Shown piece by piece: positions 33,983 through 41,285 of a stretch of 44,730 bases of DNA. The DNA comes from a virus. The stretch is taken from positions 1 to 44,730 of IMG/VR virus record IMGVR_UViG_3300046331_000424. The stretch is one strand, 5' to 3'. The notes beneath the pieces were generated by a model, which saw nothing but the letters and a program-made list of their open reading frames with translations, was not told the DNA's origin and ran no database searches. Positions within the stretch are counted from its first letter, which is position 1; every line of letters begins with the position of its first letter. The translations under genes and the position numbers were made by a program.

Positions 33983-34474
33983 TTAAACAGGTTTTTGAAA
34001 ATTTTCTTCCCACAAAGTCAATTCATTTTTTACTTTATCATAACCTTTCGATTTAACCATATCCATAAAGTTCTTTTTGGATTTATCATCTTCGTGAGTA
34101 GTCCAACCTGCTCTTTTTCCGAGTTCAATGTACTTAGCAAGCAAATCAGCTTCTCTTTTTGCTTTTCTTTGATGGTATGCCTGTGAAATTGGACATTTGC
34201 CCGGAATCAAATCTTTGGAGCAATTACACATACCATACACGGTAAAATCTACACAATGACTGACAACGCAATTTGGAGGTTCGAGAATGGTAGCCATTTC
34301 AGCAAATAAGCTGTCTAATTCTCTTTCACTTTTTGCTCTCTTATGGAGTGAATGAAATACATCGTACAATGGTTTGGTGTCGTCATTCTTAAATTCGCCC
34401 ATTGCAGGAACTTTGATGCCAGTTCTGTATTCGATGGCTTTTCTTAGTCGGCTGTACTTTTTTGAATAGTGCAT
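33983..34474 (-). CDS. Unknown early protein with a Cys cluster
   Basis: 163 aa from ATG at 34474 (MHYSKKYSRLRKAIEYRTG); the longer frame starts at TTG 34504 and would overlap the previous gene. The middle has CVVSHCVDFTVYGMCNC and CPISQAYH, a possible metal site, followed by a Lys-rich helical C-terminus. Family not recognised. It is the last gene of the operon before the nested inverted repeat. Confidence 0.6.
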   Translation of the reverse strand: MHYSKKYSRLRKAIEYRTGIKVPAMGEFKNDDTKPLYDVFHSLHKRAKSERELDSLFAEMATILEPPNCVVSHCVDFTVYGMCNCSKDLIPGKCPISQAYHQRKAKREADLLAKYIELGKRAGWTTHEDDKSKKNFMDMVKSKGYDKVKNELTLWEENFQKPV

Positions 34475-34481
34475 GATGGAT

Positions 34482-34790
34482 TTATTTAAAAGTGTAAAGT
34501 CCAAAACCTATTGGAGTAAATGAATAATTGCCGTTTTCATCGCAAACAACACTACCAAAATATACATTGTCTTTGTAAACTTTAACTATTGAGTGAGGAA
34601 CTCCTACGCCATGTATAGTATATGATGTTTGAGGAATTAGGTCTGTTTTTTTAAAAAAAAAGATTTTAAAAATTTGGTAAGGAAAAAACAATCCTTCAAC
34701 TATTGACTTATAGATACTTTCGCCATCAGAATAAGCAACTATTGCCCATATTAAAGCGATATAGATATAAAAACTAAAAGCGGTTTCCAT
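34482..34790 (-). CDS. Small membrane protein with one Ig-like repeat
   Basis: A 102-aa protein. The N-terminus is hydrophobic (residues 2-20, SFYIYIALIWAIVAY), and a second apolar stretch follows at about 33-48. The last 45 residues contain IHGVGVPHSIVKVYKDNVYF and DENGNYSFTP, clearly the same repeat as in the 1027-aa tail adhesin (GTGVAGATIKIYKNDVH, DGNGNWSYTP). It overlaps its upstream neighbour by 17 nt. A membrane protein displaying a tail-type domain is unusual; a role in superinfection exclusion or as a decoy is speculation. Confidence 0.65.
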   Translation of the reverse strand: METAFSFYIYIALIWAIVAYSDGESIYKSIVEGLFFPYQIFKIFFFKKTDLIPQTSYTIHGVGVPHSIVKVYKDNVYFGSVVCDENGNYSFTPIGFGLYTFK

Positions 34791-35070
34791 GATTATCTCC
34801 CATTATAATATGACCGCCCCAAGTTCCGCCATTAGCATTTATTGAGTGGTCAAGATTTAAGTTAATTATTACGTTTTCGGAAGTAGAAATTAGCATAATG
34901 TATTCTTCTCTACTAATTCTACCTTGTTCATACATAAGTAAAATTGATTCATTTTTTTGACATTTTTTTTGCTCAATTTCTTTCGAGAATATTTTTTTTG
35001 CAAATTCAAGAAAACCAACTTTGGCTTTTTCTACTTCTATAAATTTTAATTCATTTCGAGTATTTTCCAT
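34774..35070 (-). CDS. Unknown early protein
   Basis: A 98-aa protein with a Lys/Glu-rich helical N-terminus (ELKFIEVEKAKVGFLEFAKK), then SREEYIMLISTSENVIINL and a Gly/His-rich end. It overlaps the small membrane protein gene. No family recognised. Confidence 0.55.
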   Translation of the reverse strand: MENTRNELKFIEVEKAKVGFLEFAKKIFSKEIEQKKCQKNESILLMYEQGRISREEYIMLISTSENVIINLNLDHSINANGGTWGGHIIMGDNHGNRF

Positions 35071-35085
35071 ATTTTTATTAAAATT

Positions 35086-35277
35086 TTACTTTTTAAGTTT
35101 TGAAACTAAATCATAAAGTTTATAAACATCTCTATCATTAACATCATCAATTCCACACTTTGAGGGGCTTTTATCTGCAAACCTTAGTGCAGTATAGACT
35201 GATTCACTTGTAAGCCAATCTAATAAGTCATTAGGGCTTACTTGGGCGTTTTTTAAGGCAATTTCTAAATCGTTCAT
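35086..35277 (-). CDS. Small unknown early protein
   Basis: 63 aa from ATG at 35277 (MNDLEIALKNAQVSPNDLLDWL). The frame extends to 35340 but that part overlaps the next gene, so the internal start is preferred. Mostly helical with a charged C-terminus. Unknown function. Confidence 0.55.
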   Translation of the reverse strand: MNDLEIALKNAQVSPNDLLDWLTSESVYTALRFADKSPSKCGIDDVNDRDVYKLYDLVSKLKK

Positions 35278-35296
35278 ATATAATTTATTTAAGGTA

Positions 35297-35482
35297 TTAA
35301 AGCCAACCAAAAGCCATTGCTGCAACTTCTCCAATAGCAACTAAATCGCCATCTTCTTCGGGATTTTCTTCATCAAAATCGCCATCACTATTGGTATAAT
35401 ACTTTGAAATTTGTTCGCCTAATAAATCCCATTTTTCGGCTTTGCTTTTAAACTCTTCGATTTGTTCGTTTGTGTAAGTCAT
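35297..35482 (-). CDS. Small acidic unknown protein
   Basis: A 61-aa protein, MTYTNEQIEEFKSKAEKWD, then an Asp/Glu-rich stretch and a hydrophobic end (VAAMAFGWL). It begins 2 nt after the HNH gene's stop. Strongly acidic small phage proteins can be DNA mimics or anti-defence proteins; there is no direct evidence here. Confidence 0.6.
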   Translation of the reverse strand: MTYTNEQIEEFKSKAEKWDLLGEQISKYYTNSDGDFDEENPEEDGDLVAIGEVAAMAFGWL

Positions 35483-35483
35483 T

Positions 35484-35891
35484 TTAAAATAAATTTAGTT
35501 GTTTTTTATTAATTTGTCGAGTAGCCTTGTGCTGTTCTTTGTCATGGTCTAAGTGGCAACGTTGGCACAATGCTTTTAGGTTTGAATAATCATTATTGCT
35601 AATGTCATGGTCGAGGTGTGCAACCGTTAAAACAATCTTGGTAGCTTTTTTGAGTATTCTGCCATCTTTACCGATATGGTGTTTTAGCAAATCATCAAAT
35701 AAATCAATTCCAAATTGTTCAAGTTGGCTTTCGATAAACTCCCAAGTGTAAAACGTTCCATCTTTTGCTCGATACCCTACTAAATGGTTTTGTAAGCCAC
35801 AAAGTTCGCATTTGTGTTCTGCTCGTTCTAAAATGGCAGGTCTGATTTCGCTTTTCCAGTTAGCAGGGTATTTCGAGTAATCGCACGGCAT
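35484..35891 (-). CDS. HNH endonuclease with C-terminal clamp-binding-like peptide
   Basis: A 135-aa protein. Cys28/Cys31 (CELC) and Cys109/Cys112 (CQRC) form a zinc site. VAHLDHD (90-96) supplies the catalytic His pair, and SNLKALCQRCH the Asn-Leu and final His of the HNH motif. The last five residues, QLNLF, fit the DnaN-binding consensus QL[SD]LF well. The start overlaps the 410-aa gene stop as TAATG. It is in the same operon as the C5 methyltransferase and the Spo11-like protein. Target unknown; no intein or intron context is seen. Confidence 0.85.
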   Translation of the reverse strand: MPCDYSKYPANWKSEIRPAILERAEHKCELCGLQNHLVGYRAKDGTFYTWEFIESQLEQFGIDLFDDLLKHHIGKDGRILKKATKIVLTVAHLDHDISNNDYSNLKALCQRCHLDHDKEQHKATRQINKKQLNLF

Positions 35892-37123
35892 TAGTTAAAT
35901 CCTTTTGGTAAATACTGGGAGTCCATCATTCTTTTGGAGTTAAACAAGATGCTCGATAACGGAAACATCTTATCAGTTTCTCTATCTTTGCAAATCTTAG
36001 CGGCTTCTTCCTTGGTAAATACATGAGCCTTGTCGATGTCAGTAGTATAACCATTATTGTTATTTAAACGCCAATAACAAATATTACCTACATAACGCTC
36101 TGAATCTTGAACAAGCCATTGGTCGCATTCATCGGGGTCGGATTCGTCTCTATCAGTTTCTTGCTCTAAATTGATTGCAACGATAATTTCAGCAAACTTT
36201 TTCAAAAATACTTCGTGGTGGTAAAACTCTCCATCTTGCGGAGTAACCAGTTGCTTGAATGGCTCAAAAGTAATAGAGAAATAAAAACCATTTCTAACTA
36301 AGGTAATCAAGTCGCAGGTTAGTGTCATAACCTTATCATCATTGATTCTTTGGAATAGTTCAAGTTCAATACTATCCATGTTTTGATGAATTCTATCTAA
36401 GTCAGAATCTAAATCCTCAAAGTCGATAAAACGCATATTGCTGTGAAACATTCCATAGATGAAATAAACTTCTAACAATCGCTCTTTGATGCTAAATATT
36501 GGGTAAAGGTCGTGGCTTTCTTTTCCTCTGAAAAAACTAATGTCTTTTGGATAGCCGAGTTTTTGAATGGCATCTTTAAGACCGTAGCAGGATTCTTTCA
36601 ACCAAGTACCATCGGAGTGAACACGCTTGCCTTTATACTCGTAAATCTTAGTGTATCTATCAAGCGTTTCATCTTTTTCGATAAACTCAAAGCCGTATTT
36701 CTTTAAAATACAATCTTTTCCAAAATCGAAACTTTCGGCTCTTGGGTATTCTACTGGTTTGTAGGCAATAAGGAACTCATAAACGTTTTGGTGGATATAC
36801 ATAAACGTTAGATGCTTATCAACGTAATCCTCCCATTCTGCACCACTTTTATCGGGGCTATAACCTAACAAGTAGGTGCAAAATTCTTCAATAGTGCAGT
36901 CGAATACCTTTTCGACAATTTCTGTACTGGGATTCTTTACAATATCTTCAATTTCTTGATAGCCATTGTAAGTACCAAAGATTGGAGGTAAGGCAGCCCA
37001 ATAACCCGAATAAATCATACCGCTATTGTGTTTTTGGGCTTTTCTTAAAGGGATAACAACACATTTCATGCCTTCCGAAATGGTTATTTTTGAGTAGGAG
37101 CAATAAACAGATGAATGACCCAT
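35891..37123 (-). CDS. Unknown 410-aa protein coupled to the Spo11-like gene
   Basis: A 410-aa protein, TAATG overlaps at both ends (with the Spo11-like gene at 37123 and the HNH gene at 35891). It is rich in aromatic residues and acidic in the C-terminal half (EQETDRDESDPDECD); the end has VGNICYWRLNNNNGYTTDI and a Lys/Glu helix. No catalytic motif is evident and I recognise no family. The tight coupling makes it a likely functional partner of the neighbouring genes. Confidence 0.65.
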   Translation of the reverse strand: MGHSSVYCSYSKITISEGMKCVVIPLRKAQKHNSGMIYSGYWAALPPIFGTYNGYQEIEDIVKNPSTEIVEKVFDCTIEEFCTYLLGYSPDKSGAEWEDYVDKHLTFMYIHQNVYEFLIAYKPVEYPRAESFDFGKDCILKKYGFEFIEKDETLDRYTKIYEYKGKRVHSDGTWLKESCYGLKDAIQKLGYPKDISFFRGKESHDLYPIFSIKERLLEVYFIYGMFHSNMRFIDFEDLDSDLDRIHQNMDSIELELFQRINDDKVMTLTCDLITLVRNGFYFSITFEPFKQLVTPQDGEFYHHEVFLKKFAEIIVAINLEQETDRDESDPDECDQWLVQDSERYVGNICYWRLNNNNGYTTDIDKAHVFTKEEAAKICKDRETDKMFPLSSILFNSKRMMDSQYLPKGFN

Positions 37124-38181
37124 TATTTACGAGAATTTATAAGTGATAAAATTTCTTTCTTGTCTTTTTCTTCTTGGATAAGGCATTTATCAAAAGCATC
37201 AATGTCGATTATACTTTCAATAGCTTCAACTAAAATAGCATTGAGCGTTTCGGGGCGGAGAGCATCAACCTCCCAACTTGATTTGCCGTACTTAGCAATG
37301 TATTCTTTGGCTCGTGGGTCGTCCACTTTGGCAGGGTTTGGTGGAGGGTTGTAAGATTGTATCTGCTCCCAAGTTAAAGCGATTGGCTTTATCTGAAAAT
37401 ACTCTTTTAAGATGCCTTTTCTGAAATTAAATTGAGGGTCATCATCAGAACCATTGTAAACATCAAACAAGCTATCATCATCGCCAAACTTATCTAATAT
37501 TTCATTAAACTCTTCCGTAAAGCCTTTTGTAGAAATGCCATCAACAAAACAAACTTCTAAAAAGAACTGAATAAAATCATCGTCATTTAGAATAAACTCA
37601 TAAAGTCTTGATTCAATATCTCGAATCATATCTTTTCCGCTTGGGTCATGGTCGCCTAAATACAAGATGCTGCATTTCTTACCACTTAGCAACTTGGTTT
37701 TAAACCGCTTGTAAGAATCGTACATTGATGAAGCTGAACTGTAACCACGATTAACAAGCAAGTAAACACCGTATTTATTTGTTACACGGCTTAAAACACC
37801 GCTTAGGGCATCTTTCTCAATCCATACCTCTATATTGCTTGACTGGTTTTCTGTTCTATCTCTACGGTAGTATTTGTGCGAATCTGTGAGGGCATCAGCA
37901 ACATCATAATTGAAGTATGGACGTTTGGGAACTCTTACCCTATCTTCGATGGCTTCCCAGTCAATCATTCCACCCATTCGGCACTTAGTAAGCAAATCGC
38001 CTAATTTGTTGTATTCTTTTACATCGTTCGGTATAAAATCTCTCGAAACTAATTGATAGTACAACTGTCGTAAAGTCAATTTGTAGCCTTGATTTAGATA
38101 CTCGTTGATAATTAAATCAACATTCTCAAACATCGCTTGGCTTTTGGTGTTGAGTTTTATCTCTTTAAATTTTTCTTTCAT
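37123..38181 (-). CDS. Spo11 / Topo VIA-like TOPRIM protein (mini-A-like)
   Basis: A 352-aa protein. Residues 36-43 read TLRQLYYQ, like the catalytic tyrosine motif (Arg-x-hydrophobic-Tyr-Tyr) of Spo11 and topoisomerase VI A; Tyr42 is the candidate nucleophile. A TOPRIM fold follows: WIEKDAL (120-126) with Glu122, RGYSSA (145-150), and YLGDHDPSG (174-182) with Asp177/Asp179. SSWEVDALRPETL (301-313) resembles the conserved late motif. It would cleave DNA by a tyrosyl intermediate. No GHKL ATPase subunit (VI B) is seen nearby. Stand-alone VIA relatives (mini-A) have been described in mobile elements. Activity is inferred. Confidence 0.7.
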   Translation of the reverse strand: MKEKFKEIKLNTKSQAMFENVDLIINEYLNQGYKLTLRQLYYQLVSRDFIPNDVKEYNKLGDLLTKCRMGGMIDWEAIEDRVRVPKRPYFNYDVADALTDSHKYYRRDRTENQSSNIEVWIEKDALSGVLSRVTNKYGVYLLVNRGYSSASSMYDSYKRFKTKLLSGKKCSILYLGDHDPSGKDMIRDIESRLYEFILNDDDFIQFFLEVCFVDGISTKGFTEEFNEILDKFGDDDSLFDVYNGSDDDPQFNFRKGILKEYFQIKPIALTWEQIQSYNPPPNPAKVDDPRAKEYIAKYGKSSWEVDALRPETLNAILVEAIESIIDIDAFDKCLIQEEKDKKEILSLINSRK

Positions 38182-38182
38182 A

Positions 38183-38668
38183 TTACCAATTATTTAAACA
38201 GTTAATAATTATTGGAGTGTGTGGGTTGTCCATTAAGATATATTTACCAAGTACAGTATTGTTACCTTTTATCATCGTTTCAACACCTTTGTATTTAGAT
38301 ATATCCCTTTCGGTAGAATAGGTGTGCTTGGCTCTTGATTCGCTAATTACCATATTGATAACCAACTTAGGAAAAAATCTGCCAGTTTCAACGCCTTTTC
38401 TTAGCAAGCGATAACAACCAACTCCCTCAATAATTCTATCTTGCTTGTTTTCTTTGTTGAGGTCGTCAAGCAAAGCATAAATAGACTGCTCATACCCAAA
38501 TTTGATATAATCGTCAGTATGGTATAGCTTTTGCGTTTCTCCTTTGAGCAAATTAGCAAGGTGCGTTTTTCCGCTTGCAGGTTGCCCAATGATTACTACT
38601 TCGGTGTTTTGGATTTGATGTAGAGTTAAACCGCTTTTCTCTACAATTTGCTCAATTAGTGGGTTCAT
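38183..38668 (-). CDS. Small P-loop kinase-like protein
   Basis: A 161-aa protein with Walker A GQPASGKT (28-35) and HTDDYIKFG nearby, then RIIEGVGCYRLLRKG, resembling small P-loop kinases of the adenylate-kinase or zeta type. No clear Walker B or lid is found. It is separated from the Spo11-like gene by 1 nt and overlaps the upstream gene by 17 nt. Nucleotide or polypeptide kinase activity is possible; the substrate is unknown. Confidence 0.65.
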   Translation of the reverse strand: MNPLIEQIVEKSGLTLHQIQNTEVVIIGQPASGKTHLANLLKGETQKLYHTDDYIKFGYEQSIYALLDDLNKENKQDRIIEGVGCYRLLRKGVETGRFFPKLVINMVISESRAKHTYSTERDISKYKGVETMIKGNNTVLGKYILMDNPHTPIIINCLNNW

Positions 38669-38900
38669 CTTTATTTTCGTTTGCTATCCAGTTTTTAATA
38701 TCTTCATGCAAAGAATCAATCATTTCTTGTCTGCTCATAACAACAGGCTTTGTGTTGAATAGTGTTCTATGAATAGAACCATCTTCATTTTTTAGGTAAC
38801 ACCAACCTACAACTTGGTTTTCTTTGTTTGGCTCTGATGAATCAATTATTAAGCCATCGGGGTAATTATTTATGACTGTCCAATAAGTTAAATTTGTCAT
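38652..38900 (-). CDS. Small unknown protein beside the C5 methyltransferase
   Basis: An 82-aa, acidic protein (MTNLTYWTVINNYPDG..., CYLKNEDGSI, NTKPVVMSRQEMIDSL). It overlaps the methyltransferase gene by 35 nt and the P-loop gene by 17 nt. Unknown function. Confidence 0.55.
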   Translation of the reverse strand: MTNLTYWTVINNYPDGLIIDSSEPNKENQVVGWCYLKNEDGSIHRTLFNTKPVVMSRQEMIDSLHEDIKNWIANENKDEPTN

Positions 38901-39615
38901 GGTTAATATGAGATTTTATACATTCAAATAAATAATACGCTACAACTGGGTTTACTGCATTGCCTAAACTCTCAACTCTGTGTACCCAATCTCGAAACCC
39001 ATCATGCTTTCCGCTAAGTTCACTCTTTGGCATCGACTGAATCCTTTGCGACAAAGTATATCCATCAATCTGATTTGGTGCGAACTCTCGAAATATCGAC
39101 TTAAAGCATCCTCTGTTTTGAATCTCGATTTGCTGTCTGATTTGGTCGGAGTAGGCAATAACGTAGATTCTTTTTCTAAGATGGGAGAAACCAAAGTCGT
39201 TGTTCGATATACTTTGCCATTCTGCATTATACCCGATTGTGGAAAGGTCGCATAGGACTTGCTCAAATCCTCGAATAGTGAGCATTGGGCTGTTTTCAAT
39301 GATGATGTAGTTAGGTCTAACTCTCCTACAAATTCTAAACATTTCACTCCATAAACTGGATTGCAAGCCATTGATTCCTTGACCTTTTCCGTTAATTGAA
39401 ATGTCTTGGCACGGAAAACCTCCACTAATGATGTCAATAAATCCGCTTGGTTCAAATGTTCTAATGTCTGCATGGTGTAAGGTTTCTGAATAGTGTTTTG
39501 CAAGTATAGCGGTCTGAAAAGGTTCTATTTCGCATTGATAAACAGTTTCGATGTCTGCCAGCTTTGCACCTTTTTCAAATCCGCCAATACCTGCAAATAA
39601 TGAGCCGTGTTTCAT
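38866..39615 (-). CDS. dcm: C5-cytosine DNA methyltransferase
   Basis: A 249-aa protein, short for the family. Motif I LFAGIGGF (6-13), motif IV GGFPCQDIS (65-73) with catalytic Cys69, motif VI ENSP (107-110), motif VIII RKRIYVIA (147-154) and motif X ESLGNAVNP (215-223) are all present. The target recognition region between VIII and X is only about 60 residues. It methylates cytosine in phage DNA, probably to evade host restriction. It lacks a cognate restriction enzyme; the HNH gene five genes downstream is not a clear partner. Recognition sequence unknown. Confidence 0.92.
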   Translation of the reverse strand: MKHGSLFAGIGGFEKGAKLADIETVYQCEIEPFQTAILAKHYSETLHHADIRTFEPSGFIDIISGGFPCQDISINGKGQGINGLQSSLWSEMFRICRRVRPNYIIIENSPMLTIRGFEQVLCDLSTIGYNAEWQSISNNDFGFSHLRKRIYVIAYSDQIRQQIEIQNRGCFKSIFREFAPNQIDGYTLSQRIQSMPKSELSGKHDGFRDWVHRVESLGNAVNPVVAYYLFECIKSHINHDKFNLLDSHK

Positions 39616-39797
39616 ATATGAGGTTTCGGAGAACTGTCCGTATTAACTATCAATTTAAAAGCATGAATGTTGCATATAAATTGACCTCTACAATGAAGAA
39701 AAGAATTACTTGGCTCTTGGTAATTCCAAGAAATTTGCACGCTGTCTTTTTCGACTTTGTGCCAATTTCCTTTATTGTCTGTGAAGTGAATTATCAT
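39612..39797 (-). CDS. Small unknown protein, first gene of the methyltransferase operon
   Basis: A 61-aa protein, MIIHFTDNKGNWHKVEKDSV, that reads like a small beta-barrel. ATGA overlap with the methyltransferase gene. The promoter and CAAACAAACAAA leader are directly upstream. No family recognised. Confidence 0.6.
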   Translation of the reverse strand: MIIHFTDNKGNWHKVEKDSVQISWNYQEPSNSFLHCRGQFICNIHAFKLIVNTDSSPKPHI

Positions 39798-39830
39798 CTT
39801 CGATAAATTTGTTTGTTTGTGTTAATAGTG

Positions 39831-39861
39831 TAAAGTTAAATAATTATTAATTTAAAAGCAA
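39831..39861 (-). promoter_or_regulatory. Early-type promoter of the methyltransferase operon
   Basis: On the minus strand TTG (39859-39861), 20 nt, TAACTTTA (39831-39838), and then a leader with CACAAACAAACAAA before the ATG at 39797. The same layout is found at 33922-33952. The spacer is almost pure A/T and contains a short inverted repeat. Confidence 0.55.
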
Positions 39862-39869
39862 GTATTTAA

Positions 39870-40211
39870 CTATGAAATCGCAGGTTCTCCACCAAAAAAA
39901 TTAAGACCAACTGAATTTTCAATTGCTCTATCAATTTGAGATTTTTGCAAACGTAACATAACAGCAGATGTAAGCATATTTGCGAAATCTTCATTACATT
40001 CCATTGCTCCATGAATAATATCAACTAAATGTTCAGCATGACCTCCAAAACTTGTACAAAGTTCTTCATGTGTAGCATTACCTCTGATATAGATAAAAGC
40101 GTTAGGCAATGTATCTTTTCTTTCTGTAATTTTCTTAGAAAAATCAGTAATTACATCATCAATTTTGTGAAGTTCTTCAGCGGTAAACGGATTTGATTTT
40201 TTCTTGCTCAT
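39870..40211 (-). CDS. Unknown early protein
   Basis: A 113-aa, helical protein: NPFTAEELHKIDDVITDFSKK, then NATHEELCTSFGGHAEHLVDI and a C-terminal MLRLQKSQIDRAI. Start overlaps the upstream stop as ATGA. Unknown function. It is the last gene before the methyltransferase promoter. Confidence 0.6.
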   Translation of the reverse strand: MSKKKSNPFTAEELHKIDDVITDFSKKITERKDTLPNAFIYIRGNATHEELCTSFGGHAEHLVDIIHGAMECNEDFANMLTSAVMLRLQKSQIDRAIENSVGLNFFGGEPAIS

Positions 40212-40459
40212 TTCAGTAAATGGTCTAATTTTAAACGTTTGTAAATTTCTAAATTATGGTCGTATGCACCTTTGCACCGATTGTTTGGTTTGCGGTTTTC
40301 TCTCTCTGTGCCATGACAGATTTGCTGACTTTGAAACAATGTTTGTGATATAACTTTATCAGCCATTTCAACATTTTGCCAATAGCCTTTTTTATTAGGT
40401 TTAAATGGACATGACTTGCAAAACGCTTTCATTACTGGTAAATCACTTACTTGCTTCAT
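40208..40459 (-). CDS. Cys-rich small phage protein (DUF6283-like)
   Basis: An 83-aa protein with CKSCPF near the N-terminus, ICHGT in the middle and CKGAYDHN near the end. This spacing of Cys residues with CP/CH/CKG resembles a small metal-binding family found in phages (DUF6283). Probably zinc or iron-sulfur binding. It overlaps its neighbours at both ends. Confidence 0.6.
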   Translation of the reverse strand: MKQVSDLPVMKAFCKSCPFKPNKKGYWQNVEMADKVISQTLFQSQQICHGTERENRKPNNRCKGAYDHNLEIYKRLKLDHLLK

Positions 40460-40709
40460 CTACTTCTTGGTCATCAGTAAATATTTCGTTGAAATCGCAA
40501 AATAATCTTACTGGTTGGAGTGTAGCGTTGTAAGTATAAACCATCAAATGTATTTGCTTATGCAGGTTTAGCTTTTCCAGTTCTTTATCAGTAATTTCAA
40601 AGGTAGCAACGACAATTCCGTTTTCATCTTTAAAAGCTGGCAATGGAAGAACACCATCTTGGTCTTTTACAAATATAACGTTAGTGTGATTTGTTTTTAC
40701 TGGGGTCAT
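40443..40709 (-). CDS. Unknown early protein
   Basis: An 88-aa, beta-rich protein: NVIFVKDQDGVLPLPAF, IVVATFEITDKELEKL and VRLFCDFNEIF. Overlaps both neighbours by 17-29 nt. No family recognised. Confidence 0.55.
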   Translation of the reverse strand: MTPVKTNHTNVIFVKDQDGVLPLPAFKDENGIVVATFEITDKELEKLNLHKQIHLMVYTYNATLQPVRLFCDFNEIFTDDQEVDEASK

Positions 40710-40971
40710 TCTTTGCGTTAGTTAAAAATTGTTTATAAAACTCTTTTGGAATGGAATAGATACCTATTTCAAGTTTTCTATAAAAGAACGGAACTTTACA
40801 TAAATAGTGCCGTCTTGTACCTCTTGGAGTTACCCAAACTCTAAATAAACAAACTTGCTCATTGTGTTCTTTATACTTAAACAAAACCCTGTTTTGCTCT
40901 TTGTGAACCTTAGCAAATCTTTTCTTAGGGTGGTCGGGGAAAAATGGGCGTATTTGGTATTTCTTTATCAC
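40681..40971 (-). CDS. Unknown basic early protein with GTG start
   Basis: A 96-aa, very basic protein (MIKKYQIRPFFPDHPKKRF, TPRGTRRHYLCK), a possible nucleic-acid binding protein. The start is GTG at 40971, forming a GTGA overlap with the upstream stop that copies the ATGA pattern of its neighbours and supports this start. Function unknown. Confidence 0.55.
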   Translation of the reverse strand: MIKKYQIRPFFPDHPKKRFAKVHKEQNRVLFKYKEHNEQVCLFRVWVTPRGTRRHYLCKVPFFYRKLEIGIYSIPKEFYKQFLTNAKNDPSKNKSH

Positions 40972-41285
40972 AGTTTTTGCATGAGTAAATCATCGTATTC
41001 TTTTTTATTCAATCCTTTTTCTCTACCCTCTTGAACTAACTTTTTAATGTTTTCAAGATGCGTATTGATAACAATTTTTGTTTCTTCATCAAGATTATTA
41101 AATTCTTCATCACTCATTTTGACTAAATTAAAATCTTCATCGAAACAACCAACAGTAGAACAATAAGCACAAACAGATATATCGCCAACTTCGGGTAAAA
41201 CAGCTTCTGCATGGCTTGCACGGTTAAGAGTGGATTTACAAACTTTGCAAATACCAGTTAGTGTTCTATAATGATTTTTGCTCAT
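40968..41285 (-). CDS. Small protein with a zinc-ribbon-like motif
   Basis: 105 aa from ATG at 41285 (MSKNHYRTLTGICKVCKSTL); the longer frame to 41324 lies inside the upstream gene. CKVC and CAYC pairs about 30 residues apart suggest a zinc ribbon. The C-terminal 50 residues are a charged helix. Function unknown. Confidence 0.6.
   Translation of the reverse strand: MSKNHYRTLTGICKVCKSTLNRASHAEAVLPEVGDISVCAYCSTVGCFDEDFNLVKMSDEEFNNLDEETKIVINTHLENIKKLVQEGREKGLNKKEYDDLLMQKL

Noticed and set aside
38964-39503. A 179-aa frame inside the C5 methyltransferase gene
   Set aside because: The methyltransferase frame has all conserved motifs across the same DNA; the second frame has none.
35484-39615. 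A classical restriction-modification pair formed by the HNH and C5 methyltransferase genes
   Set aside because: Several unrelated genes separate them, and the HNH protein is a small phage type without a recognition domain.
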